From Colius striatus (Eukaryota; Chordata; Aves; Coliiformes; Coliidae): a DNA stretch of 64,000 bases. Location of the stretch: contig NC_084767.1 in NCBI RefSeq assembly GCF_028858725.1, positions 4,701,501-4,765,500 of the forward strand, in the 5' to 3' direction. Numbering within the stretch: the stretch's first letter is position 1; every line of letters starts with the position of its first letter. The notes beneath the pieces are model-generated. The model was given only the letters and a program-made list of their open reading frames with translations, was not told the origin of the DNA and did not search any database. Below are positions 1 to 13,602 of the stretch, piece by piece. The position numbers and the translations under genes were made by a program.

Positions 1-3000
1 CTGATGTCAGCAGCCTTTTAAAACCTTTTTTTTCCAAAGACATTTGTTTGATATGGTTGGCTTAATCTGTCTTTTTCCCTCTTATATCTGCTCTCTCCAC
101 ACAGCTTAAGACAAAAAGGGAGATGGTCTGGAAAGCAGGGAGAACTTGCCCAGTCTCACTGCTCAGGTCACAGTACTAAAAGTAAGCAGAGAGAGAAAGC
201 AGGGGAAGGTGAATTAGATTTTCAGAAGACTTCCCACGTCATGAACATTGTTATTAAAGGACATTGATAAAGAAAATCAGGTTTTTCAGTAATTAGGATT
301 TCTATCTTGAGCATGTCCTTTTAAGGCTCGTTTTGCTTCATCAATGCCAGACACTCATTCTTTGAGTGAGAAGAAAAGCTTTGTAAGAGGGATTCTGATC
401 TCATGAGGTTACATCTGGCTTCCCAGCCCTAAACATGGATGCTGAGGCTGCACAGAGGGTTGAATCTACTCAGACTCCTGGGTCAACATTTCCACCCAGG
501 AGAGTTGAGGGCTATGTTTGAGGAGAGGAGCCTTGCAGGAAGGGCCATATTCTTGTACATCTGGAGGCTGACAGCTGATAGAAACTCCACGTGGTATGAG
601 CTATTTCCTTCTCCAGGGATGTAGCCAGACATAAAGCACTGGCTGTGTAAGAAGAGCTAAGCCCAGCCTGTAGCAAGCCTGGAGAATTGCATATGCACTG
701 ACCTCCAGGGCTTGCTAGGTAGCCAGCAGCTATCACCTTTCCATGCACCTCAGCTTCCTCACCTGAAAAATGGGGATAATGAAACCAATTTCCTTTGTAA
801 AGCAGGTTGAGATATACTGGGGCAAAGCAGTGAGTGAGACCCCCCCCAGCACTTCTAGGGAAAGCTGCAATGCTCATGTGAAGTATGAGCTTTGAGATGA
901 GTGCTGTTTAACTCTGACAGTCTCTGCAATAGGTACAGGGAAGATACTGCTCAGCTACCTTAAATTAGAACTTAATGGGATCATTTTACTACACAGAAAT
1001 GAGTTGCTTCCAAGGAGCCAAGATTTCTCATGTGCCAGTGCTAGGAAAGTTGCCTCTCCTCATTGCATCCTGCTGCAGCCTGGGAAGAGGCAGCATGAAG
1101 GAGGCAGAGAACCCTTCTCTCTTACACTGGCCCACATCCAGAGCAAGGGAGGGGCTTGTCCTGAGGTTTACCCCCACACCAATGGTTAGAGTATAATTAG
1201 GCTCTGTTTGCAAGGGGAATAAACTTCCAGAAACTCTAGACTTTAGGACAAGATTGTACTTTTCTTGTTTTGTTGCAGACTAGTATCTCTGAGCATTCTC
1301 AGAAGGTTTTGGGGCTCTGAATGCTGCCTATGGGCCTCCGTCTTAGAGTTGTGCCTCAATTTGTTCTAATTAACTCAGGGAGATTGTTAGTGATGGCCTA
1401 TCACTGCCTTGGAGCCTAAAGAGCGGTTGACAGTAGGCTGTTCACAAAGGGTAAAGAGAGATGCTGGCACAGACCATCCCATAATACCAGGTCCCTTTGC
1501 TATTGATTGTCAACTTTACTGGGGCATTGATTTGTCATAAATTCAGGAGGCTGCTGTGGGGAAAGCTCCCTGGCACCAGGGAAGCTTTATCCCTCAAGTG
1601 TGAAATTGCTGCATGGGAGAAATGAAGAAGGAATATTAATTCATGCAATGGCTTAGCTGTGAAAAGATAACTCATGTTCCCCCCTATGCAAAATGCTCCA
1701 AGCATACTAATGGCCTGCAAGCATAGGTGCTGCTATTTGATTTATGTCTTCTTGTTGGAATGACAATGATGGACTGAACTTCTCCTGGACATAAGCCAGT
1801 GGCCAGCAATGGGACCAGCAGGAGCAGAAACTTGTCTCTTATGTCATAAAAAAAAATGTTCTGAATCTGACATTGCTCACATTTTAAACATTTAAACATT
1901 TCTAGGAGGTGAAGATGCTCACTTGCATAGCAGGTATCCTCACTCAAGTGATTTTGTCTGGGCAGAAAGACAAAAATAAGCTGGTGCCAAGGCATCTTTT
2001 TAGAAAAAGAAAACCAACCCCCACTTTTCTTTCATTTCATTAGATACAGACTAAGTAGGGAGCTAGTTCTTCCTCTGCTCCCAGCTGTTCTGTCTCATTA
2101 AATACCAGGAAAGTGAAAAATGTCACCACATTAAGAGTGTTTTCCATCAGTTAACAAACAATCACAATTAAAGCAAGAGGAGAGGTGTGATCAAAGCAGC
2201 AGCACTTCACTGCAGGCAGGAAAGTCTCAAAGGAACTCTTGCAAATCTCAGCTCTGTCTCCCAGGGGCAAGCACAACTCAAACTGCTGTCCATGCTGGTA
2301 ATCCAGGATTTCAGCCTATAAAGTGCAGCTCACGTTTCAGTTTGAAACAGAAGCAAAACTTCTTGCTCTGGGTTCCTGCAGCCAACAACTTATGCAAATA
2401 ATAATGTTCTGCCTGATAAAGGAATACATGTCCAATTTCTTGCTTGGTTAATTATGCTCTTCACTGAAGGAAGACTACTCACAGTAACTGATGGGTTGGA
2501 CTGGACTCACATTTCTATGTCTAGCAGCAGACATCTGTCTCCCATTCCTGTAGCTACAGCTGAGTATCTCTTTCTACTCACCACAGTAGGGAGATCATTC
2601 TGCATTTCCAGTCTTCTCCAGAAGTGCACAGGTTTTTAGAAGAAAAGCCCTTTCAGTAGCCATCCCTCAGCAAAACGGCTGAGCTGAGAATCAAAGAATG
2701 CCATTTAGCACCATGCTGGGGATTGCTAGTGACCTGCACATTCAGTTATGGACACACAGAAAAAGCTGGGAAGTGAGAAGTTTCAGTGCCTCTACCCCTG
2801 TGTGAAGAAACTGTTGCTGTCAATCTTTAAGGGTTAAAGCTGGGATCAATCTGAAGAGTTAAACAGCTTTAAAGTCCACTAATCTCTTCTCTGCAGGCAA
2901 GAGAAGTTTGATGAGCTTACCATCTACTAAGCAGAGGTCATAAGAGTCTTACACATAAAATGATGGCAAACTGATATAGGAATTTTCTAAGCTATAAAAC

Positions 3001-4029
3001 AAAAGTCACAGAGTAATCTTAAGTGAAACATATGGAAACCTTCTAGCAATCAAGTTTCAACTTACTAAGCAGGGAATAGCCTTTGGAGCACTGTGGAAAA
3101 AGGATCAGGACTTGATGTGTAATCAGCTTGCACTGAAGTTTAACTTGAAGCCCTAGAGCTGAGATAGGGAGTTGTATCAAATCCACAAATGAGGGGTTAA
3201 GAAAAGGAATGCATGCAGGTTCATATTACACTGGAGCAATGCATATTTGTCCTAATAGCTATTAGATGTTTACTAGAGATAAAGCCAAACTCTGGAAAGA
3301 ACAATCTTTTCTAAGCAAACTCAATACTAGCAGGTCTGGTAGAAAGGCAAAAACCTTTAGCAACTTGAAAAATGGTTGAGTCACATGGTTAAATTGTCAG
3401 ACAGTGACATTTGATAAGAGCAGTGGGTAGAATGAATACATATACATATGGCCCAAGCTATTTAAGGGCTCAGATGATCCATGAATTGGTAGATATCCTG
3501 TATATGGCACATGGTCTTAAAAGAATAACCGGCTTCTGCCAGTATAAACTGCAAAACTATCTGGAAATAGCCCAGTTATTTCCCAGTGTATATGTAACAA
3601 TGACCTGTGTTATCTCAGAGAGCACCTGGATTTTAATGGCTAGCAAATATTGATGGCAACTGTTGTCAACATTAACAAAAGAAGATGGAATAACAAAACA
3701 TTTATACTGACATTATCAGATGCAGAAGGTGCAGCCTCCATTTGGCCATCTCTGGGCTGACAAAATAAGTTGGCTACAACCTGAACAAATCTTTCTAGGG
3801 AAAAATTATGTAGTGAAGACATGCCAAAAATCTCTCTATTCTCTTAGTGAGTATAATCCATCATTGCATTACTGCACTATTATGTTATTGCACGTGTTAT
3901 TGGCAGAAGATGCTTTTTTAACATGGTTTAGGCCCATCTAGGAGCAAAGAACCACAGTCAGCCATAAGTACCAAGGATCTCTGGAACACCCTAAGGACAA
4001 GGAGGGCTCAACTAGCACTTATGGTCCCA
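1..4029. other. Intergenic DNA, no gene recognised
   Basis: AT-leaning sequence with stop codons in all frames and only short chance reading frames (121 codons at most). I see no splice-flanked exon, RNA gene or recognisable transposon in this stretch. Confidence 0.6.
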
Positions 4030-4850
4030 GGGAAAGCAGACAAGATTGCTCAGTTTGAGGAAGAAGATATAAATTCATTTAATCCACCAGCAACCAAAAC
4101 CATGAGACCCTCAAACAACAAACAGAAAACAACACAGAGTGGCACAAAGACAAAGAATAACCCTTTAAGACCACTTTCTCCCCACCTCTCTCCTCTTCCC
4201 AGCCTCAAAGTCCTGATCCTCGTGTCTTTATCTCCTCCCCACTTGAACAGCTCAGAGGGGCAGGGAATGGGGGTTTCAGTCAGTCTTTTCTCTTGTCCCT
4301 TCTCAGGGCAGGAAGGCTTCTCACCATTTTCTCCCTGCTCCAGTACAGGGTGCCTCACACACCAGGAAGCCCTACATAGGTCGCTCAGAGAGACATTCAC
4401 ACCAAGGACTACAGCTCCTCTCCACCTCCTGTATATGCCTCTGCACCCCACAGGCACTCCAACACAGCCTGCACCATGACCACCTCCTCACACAGTCTCC
4501 TGCCTGTTCAGGCACACTTACCTGAACCTCCTGGTGGCTCTCAGTCCTGCCCTTGTCCTCCATGGGTTGCACTCTCACCACTGGTTACAATAGAAGTCTC
4601 TACTCCAGCACTGCTCCTTCCTTTCTCCTCCTCTAACTCTAGAAGCCAACTCATCACCCTCCTCTTATACCCATCCTCTTCCAGCTCAGCTTTCCCTTGT
4701 TAAATAGTGATTGGCCCAGCTGGGCTGGAGGTGGCTCCTCAGAGCCCAGGGATGTTTTGAGAACTGCTTACAGGGACCAGTACTGCAGCTCCCTTCCCCT
4801 TTTACCAAGCAAAAAGCAGCTCCACACAAACCCACAACATAACATTATGA
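4030..4850. repeat. Degraded LTR-like interspersed repeat
   Basis: This is a pyrimidine-rich block. It contains a purine-rich stretch around 4247-4280 (AGCTCAGAGGGGCAGGGAAT), a CTGCTCCAG-type phrase near 4337, CCTCC-rich text, and a right part with GGCCCAGCTGGGCTGGAGG (about 4711-4730) leading to AAGCAGCTCCACAC near 4812. The order and wording resemble a diverged copy of a widespread avian LTR-type repeat that I recall by its 'CTGCTCCAGYRYGGG' and 'TTGGCTCAGCT..GGCC' phrases. No long terminal TG...CA ends or target duplications could be fixed, so boundaries and orientation are approximate. It does not appear to encode a protein. The overlapping 152- and 135-codon open frames are chance products of low stop density. 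Confidence 0.45.
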
Positions 4851-7800
4851 TGTTAAGGTCATATTTAATATTGGATTTTGTTTTAAAAGCCAAAAATAGC
4901 TGAAAGAAAGCAATAGGAGCCAATATCTCTTCTTCCACAGAACATCTTTCCAAGTGATAAAGAAGTGCCAAAAGTAGGACATAAAAAAGGCCCAAGTCCT
5001 GATCCATCTGAATCATGACCCAAACCCCAATGTACAAGGGAGGATGAGCCTCTTCCCATAACAATTTATACAAGTGTTGCAGTTATGTACACTGTGGCTG
5101 GAGGGGAAAGGGAATAGGGAATGGATTCTGGGGTTTCCAAATACTTTATTCAGCCACTCTTTCTCCCACAGTATTATTCTCAAAGGTGATTGATTTGAGC
5201 TGGGTGAAATATGCCAAAATGCCATGGTTTTTCCTTTTACACACCATGGGAATTTTCTTCCTGTTGACAAGTTGCAAGTCATTAGCATAAACAGTCTGCT
5301 TAGGGAACAAAAACATCTTGGCCCTAGATAATTGTTCTGTAAGTTCTTGGTGTTCAGAAAGAAAGAACCAAAATCCAACAGGAAAAAAACCCATTAAAAT
5401 AATTGGAATTTACTTAATCAGAAACAGCAGCATGTGTGTTATTCCCTAGGACAAACTGTCCTGCTTTGGAGAGGAGTGGACACTCCTAGTCCTGGTCCAA
5501 CGCAGCAGAAGGGGTCAATTTGGCTCAGGATGAACAGCATACAAAGGTACTGGTTATTTGTCTATAACCAATGCCAAAGCTCAAGGAACTAACTGCTAAA
5601 GCCAACAGCCACACTGAAGAACACTCATGGGAATGCATCTTCTTGGCTTCAGGTGTTTGTGAGGAGAAAAAAACAACAGAAAAGCAGGTGCTTTGACTTT
5701 GGCTTTTGAGCAATGGCAGTTGCTGGTGCTTCAGAGTGGTTTTTTTCTGCACAGACAAGACTGGTACTCACAGTTACCCCACCAGCCTCACTGTCATGCC
5801 ACCACGGTGGAGAGGCCAGAATGTTGGCTTTTATATCAAGTAACCAATCTCCAGCCACAAGCGCTGTCTTCTGCAGTTCAGAAACACTGTAATTAAGAGA
5901 AAGGAGGAAAAATAAATATAGGAACTTCCAGATCTTAGATAGCTAAAAGAAATGAACAACCTTCACAGTTTTGCTTACAGCAGTCTCCAGAACATCCTTA
6001 ATGGACTGGGATAGTGCTGTGACAGGACATGGGCTGGCAGCAGGCTTGGCTTTCTAAATGACTCTGTGGAAGTACCTAAACCCTTCAGCCATATGGATGC
6101 CAAGTTTGGAAAATGGAGGTATATAGAGTGTAAAAAAACCCCAAAACAACAAGAAAAAACCCAAACCCATGATGAAATGCTGTCTATACAACTGCCCAGC
6201 CTGGCTGCTTTCCTCCACTGGGTCCCCCATCTGGCTCTGAACCACGACAGGAATTGGTGCCTGGGCTGAACCTCGACACTTATTAGAGCTTCAGGGCACA
6301 CCATGTTTGAAAAGAGAAGTATTTCACTGTGTGCTGTTACAAGGATCTGCTGCCATTCAGTTCCAGGGGTGAATTGGCCAGCAGCAGCCTGTCTCATGGG
6401 AAGCAGCTGGCTGCTGAACCCCTGCAACAGTGCAGCACCGAGCCCACCACCATTGCCCACCTCATTACATCAGGAGCTTCAGATCACTGGTTCCCAGCCC
6501 AGCTCTCTTTTTCTCAAAATCTCATGCCCAGGCTCAGTAAGCCTTGCTGTAGGGTAGGATAAATGCAATAAATAGCTTTTTGAGGTTGATTTAATGCCTC
6601 ACCATCACTCCAGTTATTAATCTCTCTGCGGTAGAGGTTTATTGCTGTGTATACCACAGGCTGATAAAGACAGACTATCACTGAATTAATTCACAACTAG
6701 TGTGTTGTTAGGCTTGAAGCCAAATGCTCTGTGTTATCAGTGTGAATAAATACTTGAGAGTGATTTCTCAATGAGCCTATCTTAAATAGACTTCTAAAGC
6801 AAAACCTTTTGAAACAAAATCTCTTGAAAGTAAAAAGCACAGACACCACCGTGTTCAGGGTGGCAAAACTTCTTGCATGACATTGTACATCTCTGACACA
6901 TTTGTTCTAGGGCTGAGGGTGTCTGTTACCCAGTAATATTGCCCAGTTTCTCTAGACTGTGGCAGAGCTTCTCTCCTAGCCCCATCATCTGCATCCTCTT
7001 TTAAGAAGCTGCTTGCAGGGAGTGTGCATCATTCCTGGTTCTTGAGCAGTGACCTTCAAGGACATTCCTGTCGTTCCACTTTGTGTCTTGTGCTTTCTCA
7101 GCAGAGCACTTGAGACTTTGAGACTTCTCTTGCACTCACAGTTTCTGACCACAGACAGTGAAATGCTCCCCTACACTGCTGACTGTTTTGAAGAAGCAGA
7201 CAGTTAAAAGAGATACTAAAGTTGTAAGGGCTGGTGATGGGAATACAGTTCAAAAGAAGCCATAAATGTTTGGGCATTGGCCAGGATCATTTTCTGTTTG
7301 TGCAAAAGACAGAAGGTTTCCATCATCTGTTGAAAATGATGCTAAAAATAACTTTCCCCAAAGCATTGGCTACCCAGAGACCTGAGCAGATGACAAGGAT
7401 GTTGGCAGTTTGGAGGCCTTCATCTGTGAGAGGAAGGGAAGGAGATATAAAAACAGGGAAAGGCCAGAACCCTCTTGATACTTCAGTGTTGTCAGCTGTG
7501 TGATATTTAAGCCACATTACATCTGAGAACAGACAAGACAAGTACATCTCTTGGCTGAATTGCATCTCATAGTGTTAGGGACGTATTTTGTGTCCAAGCC
7601 TGTGCCATAAGGTTCTATATGGCATAGTCTTGCATGGGAGGTGAAGAAACTTTGCACCTTCCTTTAGTATGGGATATGCATGAGTTCATCTAAACCTCTT
7701 CCTTCCAGGAAGAGCCACTCTGCTGGCACTACTGGGAGATACCCCAGGGGACAGGAGCATTTTGTAGACTTGGCAGTACCTCCAGCATCTGTTTTAGCTA

Positions 7801-10675
7801 GAAGCTCTTCTATTTAAGATGCTGGAGCACCAGGGAGTGGGTATTACTGTTGTGTGTGCCTGGGTGCAGCAGGAGAACCTCAGCCAGCAACCTCAAGGTT
7901 TGTGAGTGGCCACCACTTCAAGGTGCAGGGGTTCTGCTGGGTGAAGGTGCTGGGAGAGAGAACTGTGTCCTTGGGCTAATAATTTATTGTAGCAGTGCTT
8001 CACAAACAGTCTTACAAGTCATCCCAGGATTTATTAGGGGAAGGGAACTTGGCCCATTTACCTAGCTGGGCCCAGTCCCACCGTGGAACTGGCTTCTATA
8101 TCTTAAACAAACCAGTTAAGGAAAACCAACATGTCTTGTCTTTGAGTTGGAAGACATCCCAGCACAAGGTCTGTTTGCTTTACTTTGGGGACTGTCTGAA
8201 ATGGAATGTGTGAAGAGGAGCAGCAAAAAGACAAATGTTTTGGAGCAGGATGGATCCAGCTGACACCTTCATCTGCCCAGTGGGTCAGGCCATGCTGACA
8301 TGGGCTACCCTTGGCCAGGCCACCTGCTTCAGCGTGAGCACTTGTGCAGAGGGTGAAAGCAGTGTCTGGAGGCCCTATTCCCCACACAGGACATTAAGGG
8401 ATGATAGAGGCATGCAGAAATGTGTGATTCAAACCCTGGCACTGTCAGCAGAGAGGAGCTTATCTTTGACTCATGAGATTGTCTTGGTGATCTCAGCATT
8501 TGGAGAGAGCAAATGTCAATCTACTTAATTCTAGGGGACAGTTGTATTTGTATAACCATATGCTTGGTAAATTTGGGTCCCTCAGGGAAAACTAAAGGCT
8601 GCTTTGTAAGGTACCACCTTGGAGATGATCAGCAGGGAGTGGAGCAGGAATGAGGCTTATTGATTTCAGACTTTTCTCCTCCAACCTTTCCTTTGGAAGT
8701 GTAGTGTTGCCCTTCTGAAAATCAAACCAAACCAAAAATAAAACCAAAACTCTCCTCATTTGGTACCAGTTTTAGTTTAGAATTCAAGAGGAAGAGTTCC
8801 TTTCTGTGCACTGAGAATAGCTTGAAGGGGTACTGCAAACTAACTGCCAGCTCTGTCTCCTATTCCTGCCTCAGAGTAGCCAATGTAGGCAAAAAACAGA
8901 TCAGCAGCACATCTGTGTCACTTAGAAATCAACCTTTGCCCTGGCTTTCTGCTGGATCCACTTAATGCTCTACAATAACTTGCCCCAGCTGCATCCCATG
9001 GATGTTTAAGTGGCAAAATTCTTAGTGATACCAATATTCCCTTACTGTCTTATAGGTTTGCTAAGGGCACTTTAGCTGTTTGCAGAAGCATCCAGAAACG
9101 ACAGGGCAGATGGCAAATCAGCTTAACAGCTTTTGCCAAGAGGGGACAGCTCATGAAGTGAGGCAGGGTTGGTGGTGAGTCCTTCCCATGTCTCCCAGAG
9201 TAGCAGAAGGCACTGCTGCAGCTACACCACAGTGCAAATCAAGAGGTAGGCAGGCTCCAGCAAGCCAGGCTTTCTCTCCATCCTTTTGTTCTGATTCCCA
9301 GGCGTTTGGCAATCAGGCTGTCCCCAGAGAAACAGGGTGTAAATCACTAATTAATGCCTCCTGTCTGCATGCAATTCAAGCCCATTTGTGCTTGAGATAT
9401 GCAGCACGGGCTCCCCAGAGAGATATTCTATAATCTGTTACTAATCACTGAGGCTTCAAAACCATTTAAAAGGATGTGTCTGTGACTTGTCCCCATGCAA
9501 ACATCAATTATGTTCTCTGTGATGCTATGGCCTGAATGACTGCCAGCACAGGGGAGGCTTTTAAACACTTGTCCCTCAGCCCTCACATCCAACTTGTTTT
9601 ATTGGAGGTGTTGATGTTATTTAAGGTAGACCCTGCTGCTCAGAGGTTGGTTGGAGGAGTTTCCTAAGAAGCCACAAAAAGGCTATGGCACAGTAAGAGA
9701 CAGAAAGCTTCACATTTTCCCCTTTCTAGTGCAGCAGTTTGTAGCATTAAGTCAAGGTTCAATGCTTCACATGCCCTGTTACATGTGTTAAAAGGTTTGA
9801 GAGATCATGGCCAGAACCAGAACACAGTGTGTGAAGCATCAGTTAGATCCAAAGGAGATGACTCTGAAGAACTCACCTAAGAGTTTTCTAAGCCAACAAT
9901 CTGATGCCCAAATAAACCCAAACCCTTCTCTGGTCAATTCTTGGATGCTAAAGCAGTCTTTAGGCAGCCAGCAAATCTCATACACTTCTGGCTTTAGTTC
10001 AACTTGGTGGGATATTCACATGGCAAGAAACATGTCCCAGCAAGTATAACCTGAGACACTGGAGGAAATCAGACTTTTAATTACTCTTAGTGGTTGCCAG
10101 AGGCCATCCTGCTGGAAAATGATATCACCAGTGATGATAGCAGAATGCCAGGCTGTAAAACCAGTCTGCCAGGCTGTTCTCCAGTCACTGGGAGGAGTTT
10201 TCTATCTGTGTATTTTCTACATTTTCAGCTTTGGAACTTTAAATTTATGGACACCATTACTTTTTCTTTTTTTTACACAAAACCCAATAAATAGTCTCTA
10301 ATTTTATGCCTGCAATCAACTATAGGCATACATTTCCCCCAGCAGCATTTAGCTGTAACATTAGCACATACAGATAACTTTCCCTACATCCATCCTTTTC
10401 TCTAGTAAATGAGAGAGTTTCTTCACCAACAGTGTTCTTATGAAGGCAGCCTGAATGATTTCTTTAATTAGTTGGCAATCATACATTAAAAAATATCCAT
10501 ACATCACAGATTTGAGGATTCATATTGAAACAATGGCATCTTTGTGTATTTCAAATGTGGAGGTTGCTGTTTTAAACCGTTTTCCATGGGTCAACTGGCA
10601 TTTCAGCTCCCTCCTTATGGGCCAAATCCAATCCCTCCACAGCACAGCAAGAACATCTCTTCCTTCCCAAGGGAA
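4851..10675. other. Intergenic DNA, no gene recognised
   Basis: Only short reading frames occur here, and the longest (161 codons, minus, 5975-6460) has no recognisable domain. Two A/C-rich low-complexity stretches are present, at about 6129-6168 (runs of AAAACCC type) and 8717-8750 (AAACC-type units). Nothing else stands out. Confidence 0.6.
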
Positions 10676-10885
10676 TAGAATCACAGAATGGTAGGGGTTG
10701 GAAGGGAACTTCAGAGATCATCTCAGTTCAACCTCCCTGCCAAAGCAGGTCCACCTAGATCAAGTCACACAAGAACACATCCAGGTGGGTTTGGAAGACC
10801 TCCAGAGAAGGAGACTCCACACCCTCCCTGAGCAGCCTGTGCCAGGGCTCCCTCACAGTGAAATAGTTTTTCCTTGTGTCTAAAT
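10676..10885 (-). mobile_element. CR1 LINE fragment, 3' end
   Basis: Read on the minus strand this is the 3' end of an avian CR1 retrotransposon. The left edge has the terminal motif (GAATCACAGAATGG on +), followed by GGGTTGGAAGGGA and the conserved stretch that translates on the minus strand as GVESPSLEVFQTHLDVFLCDLI. The element is 5'-truncated, as is normal for CR1. Similarity fades near 10885, where the sequence turns into unrelated text with a CAGCTCTGCAGGTCCAGG phrase on the minus strand. It is inactive. Confidence 0.88.
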
Positions 10886-13564
10886 GGGACATCCAGCCTG
10901 GACCTGCAGAGCTGCTGCAGTGAGTGCTGGAAGGGACCTGAGCAAGGCTGTGTACATCTCCCCTCTCTCCTGGCCATTGCACCTCCCTTCTGTTGACCCA
11001 CGTTGCAGAGGAGATGGGCTGGAGAGCCTGCACATAGCCATAAATATCAGAAGCCAGGGCCAACACTCCCTCTGTTTCATGTGAACCAAAGATAATATTT
11101 TCAAAGTTAGTTATTCTTCCCAAGAGATTACTTGCCAGCCAAAAAACAGGTTTTCAGACTAAGTCCATTGCCAACATGAGCTGCTCTGTTTGTGTAGATA
11201 TTTTGATGACACCTTAATAGCCTATTGGCTAATCTCTGTCATCTAAGGGACTGGGTACACTCTGCTCTTCACATCACTGGCAATTTAGGGGAATCAGTCC
11301 TTAATCTGCCTCAATAAATGAGGTTTATTTCTGTGAGTTGCATAATTGAGAATGTGATTCTCTCAGGGGTAGACATGGCCCTGGACATAGCCTGAAGCTC
11401 TTCAGGAACTCTTGGAGTCCATCTCCACTCAGTGCTCCTCTGCCAGCTGTTCCTTGTGCAGGTTTACTTTCCTTTCTTTTATTTCCCTTGGTATCCTCCT
11501 GAGAGAAGGGTCAGAGGTGGTATCAGCAGGCTCCTATATTTTATCCTGTGTTATTTAAGGGCTGTTTTTTAAGGTCCAGAAGTGTGAAGGAATGCCTTAG
11601 CAGAGAATCTGCTTGGTAATCTGTGTTGTAGGCTTTTCATGCAATTCTCCCCTGAAGGCAGCAAAGTAAAAAGTAATTTACTTTGGTTAAGTTGCCTCTA
11701 CCAAGCTCATTCCTGATGGTGCTTGTGAACAGAGCATAGAGCTGAACATTTTAACCATAAGTCATGTAAGACTCAAAAAAGCAAGCTCTAACCTGAGCTT
11801 TTCATGAAAGATGTGCAGTCAAAGGCTGGACCATGGTGACAATTCAAGCAAAAAAGCCATGGGTTGCCATGCTTATGCCAGGCACCCTGGCAGGATTGTT
11901 TTTAGGAATGACAGTTGAGTCTTGCTTAAAGAAGTGAAAGAGTCTCTAACTTGCAGAGAGTAAAGATCATTGATTTGATAAAGCTTCGTAATCCCTCAGG
12001 AACATTGTCTAGTGAAGGTTAGACAGTTCAGGGAAGAGGCAGAGAGGGTGTAGAATCTGTTTTCCTTCCTCTCTCTGGTTGCTCCTCACCCATTAGCTCA
12101 TTCTTCAGTATTCTCTTCCCTGACCTGCATGACCACCTCTGCCATGCTCTCTTCTTCCCGTCCTCCTAACAGTGCAATGAGTCCTTTCTCAGGCAGGCTC
12201 CTCTGAAGTCTCTTAGAGCAGAAGGAAAAGAAGAGAAATGTCATTGCACCACATGTAATCAAGTGTAGGGACTACTTAGCCTTGAGTGAGTGTCTATCAG
12301 GATGCCTATCCAGCCCTGCCTTGCCCAAGTCCTCGCTCTCTTCCTGCTGTCTCACCTGTTCCAGCTGAGGCAGAATGAGATTTGCTTTGGGAAATAACCC
12401 CAAAACATGACTTTGCTGTCCCACTCCCTGAATCGCCCCTGTCTGAAACCCAGATTGCTTCAGCTATAACATGGTTAGACCTAGCATGAGGTGTCCCAGG
12501 AGAGAGAGACAGATCTGTTACGGAGTGCTATGTCAGCAAGGGGAAGAGGAATTTCAGAAGGTAGAGGATTTTCCTTCACTCTGGTCCAAACATTGCAAAA
12601 ATGAGTCATGGTTGGGCCTGAGCCTGTGTTGGGTCCCAGTCTCTGAAATGGAAAGACTAGACCAGGAGCACTGAGAGCTGTAAGCTAACCCACCCATGCA
12701 GCTTCATTGCTAGGGTCTGATCCTGTTGTATTGTCTGCAGTCAGGTTTGCCCAGCCAGCTTCATGGGAATCATTGCTAAAGACTGAGCATTGAGTATGTG
12801 TTCCTCTCACAGGGGATTGCCTGAAAACACAGTGTGCAGAGGTGGGTAAACCTCAGAGGTGCTTAGAGCAGCATCAATGTCCTCTGGGAGCATTTGCAAG
12901 TCTGGCCAGAGGCACAGGAGAGGAAGCAGTGACCTTGTTCAGCAGCTTCCTAGGAACTGCTGTTTCTTCTCTCTCCCATCCCAGGGGTGGCAGCAGGAAC
13001 ACACAGCCCACCTCCTCCGAACCTTTGCCTAGCTCTGTTCCTTCCCTTTCTTGGGAAGGAATGGCTCAATCCTGACCAGCCCTCAATTCATCATCCAGTT
13101 CTGCCTATGCTTCAGAGAAGCTGTAAGCTTGGCTCTCGTGGTATGTGTGTGTGGGAGGGTGTGCCAGCATTGAAACTCTCTCTATTCCTTCACCAGTATT
13201 CAATTCACTTAAAAAATAAATAAGAAGTCCTGTGAGCCTGGATGTATTGTTTAACCACCAGAGAGCTAGTTAACAAATGACAAAAATGTGTGGCTGAGCC
13301 AGTTGCAAAATTCTTGGAAAAAATAGCAATGGTTGCATTGGAAGGAAAATACCCCAGGACAGATCTGCCCTGAGGGACAATGCAATTCGGGTTCTGCACA
13401 GTTCTGTTTGAATAAATGAGGACTATCTGGATGGGTACCTTCAAAGAATAGCCAGAAACAAGCTATAAGTAAAGGTATCAAGCTACCTTTCACATTGGAA
13501 GCTGCTTTCACTTGGAAACATTTTAAATTATAAGCTACACTGCAGTGAACCTCAGATTAAAAGG

Positions 13565-13567
<3 letters not shown>
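10886..13567. other. Intergenic DNA, no gene recognised
   Basis: No credible coding exon, RNA gene or repeat was seen. The open frames here are under 125 codons and show no known protein signature. Confidence 0.6.

Positions 13568-13601
<34 letters not shown>
13568..13601. repeat. (TG)17 dinucleotide microsatellite
   Basis: An uninterrupted run of 17 TG units, the longest pure dinucleotide array in the window. Alternating purine-pyrimidine TG tracts can adopt Z-DNA and are usually length-polymorphic. It lies in intergenic DNA with no gene nearby. Confidence 0.97.
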
Positions 13602-13602
<1 letters not shown>

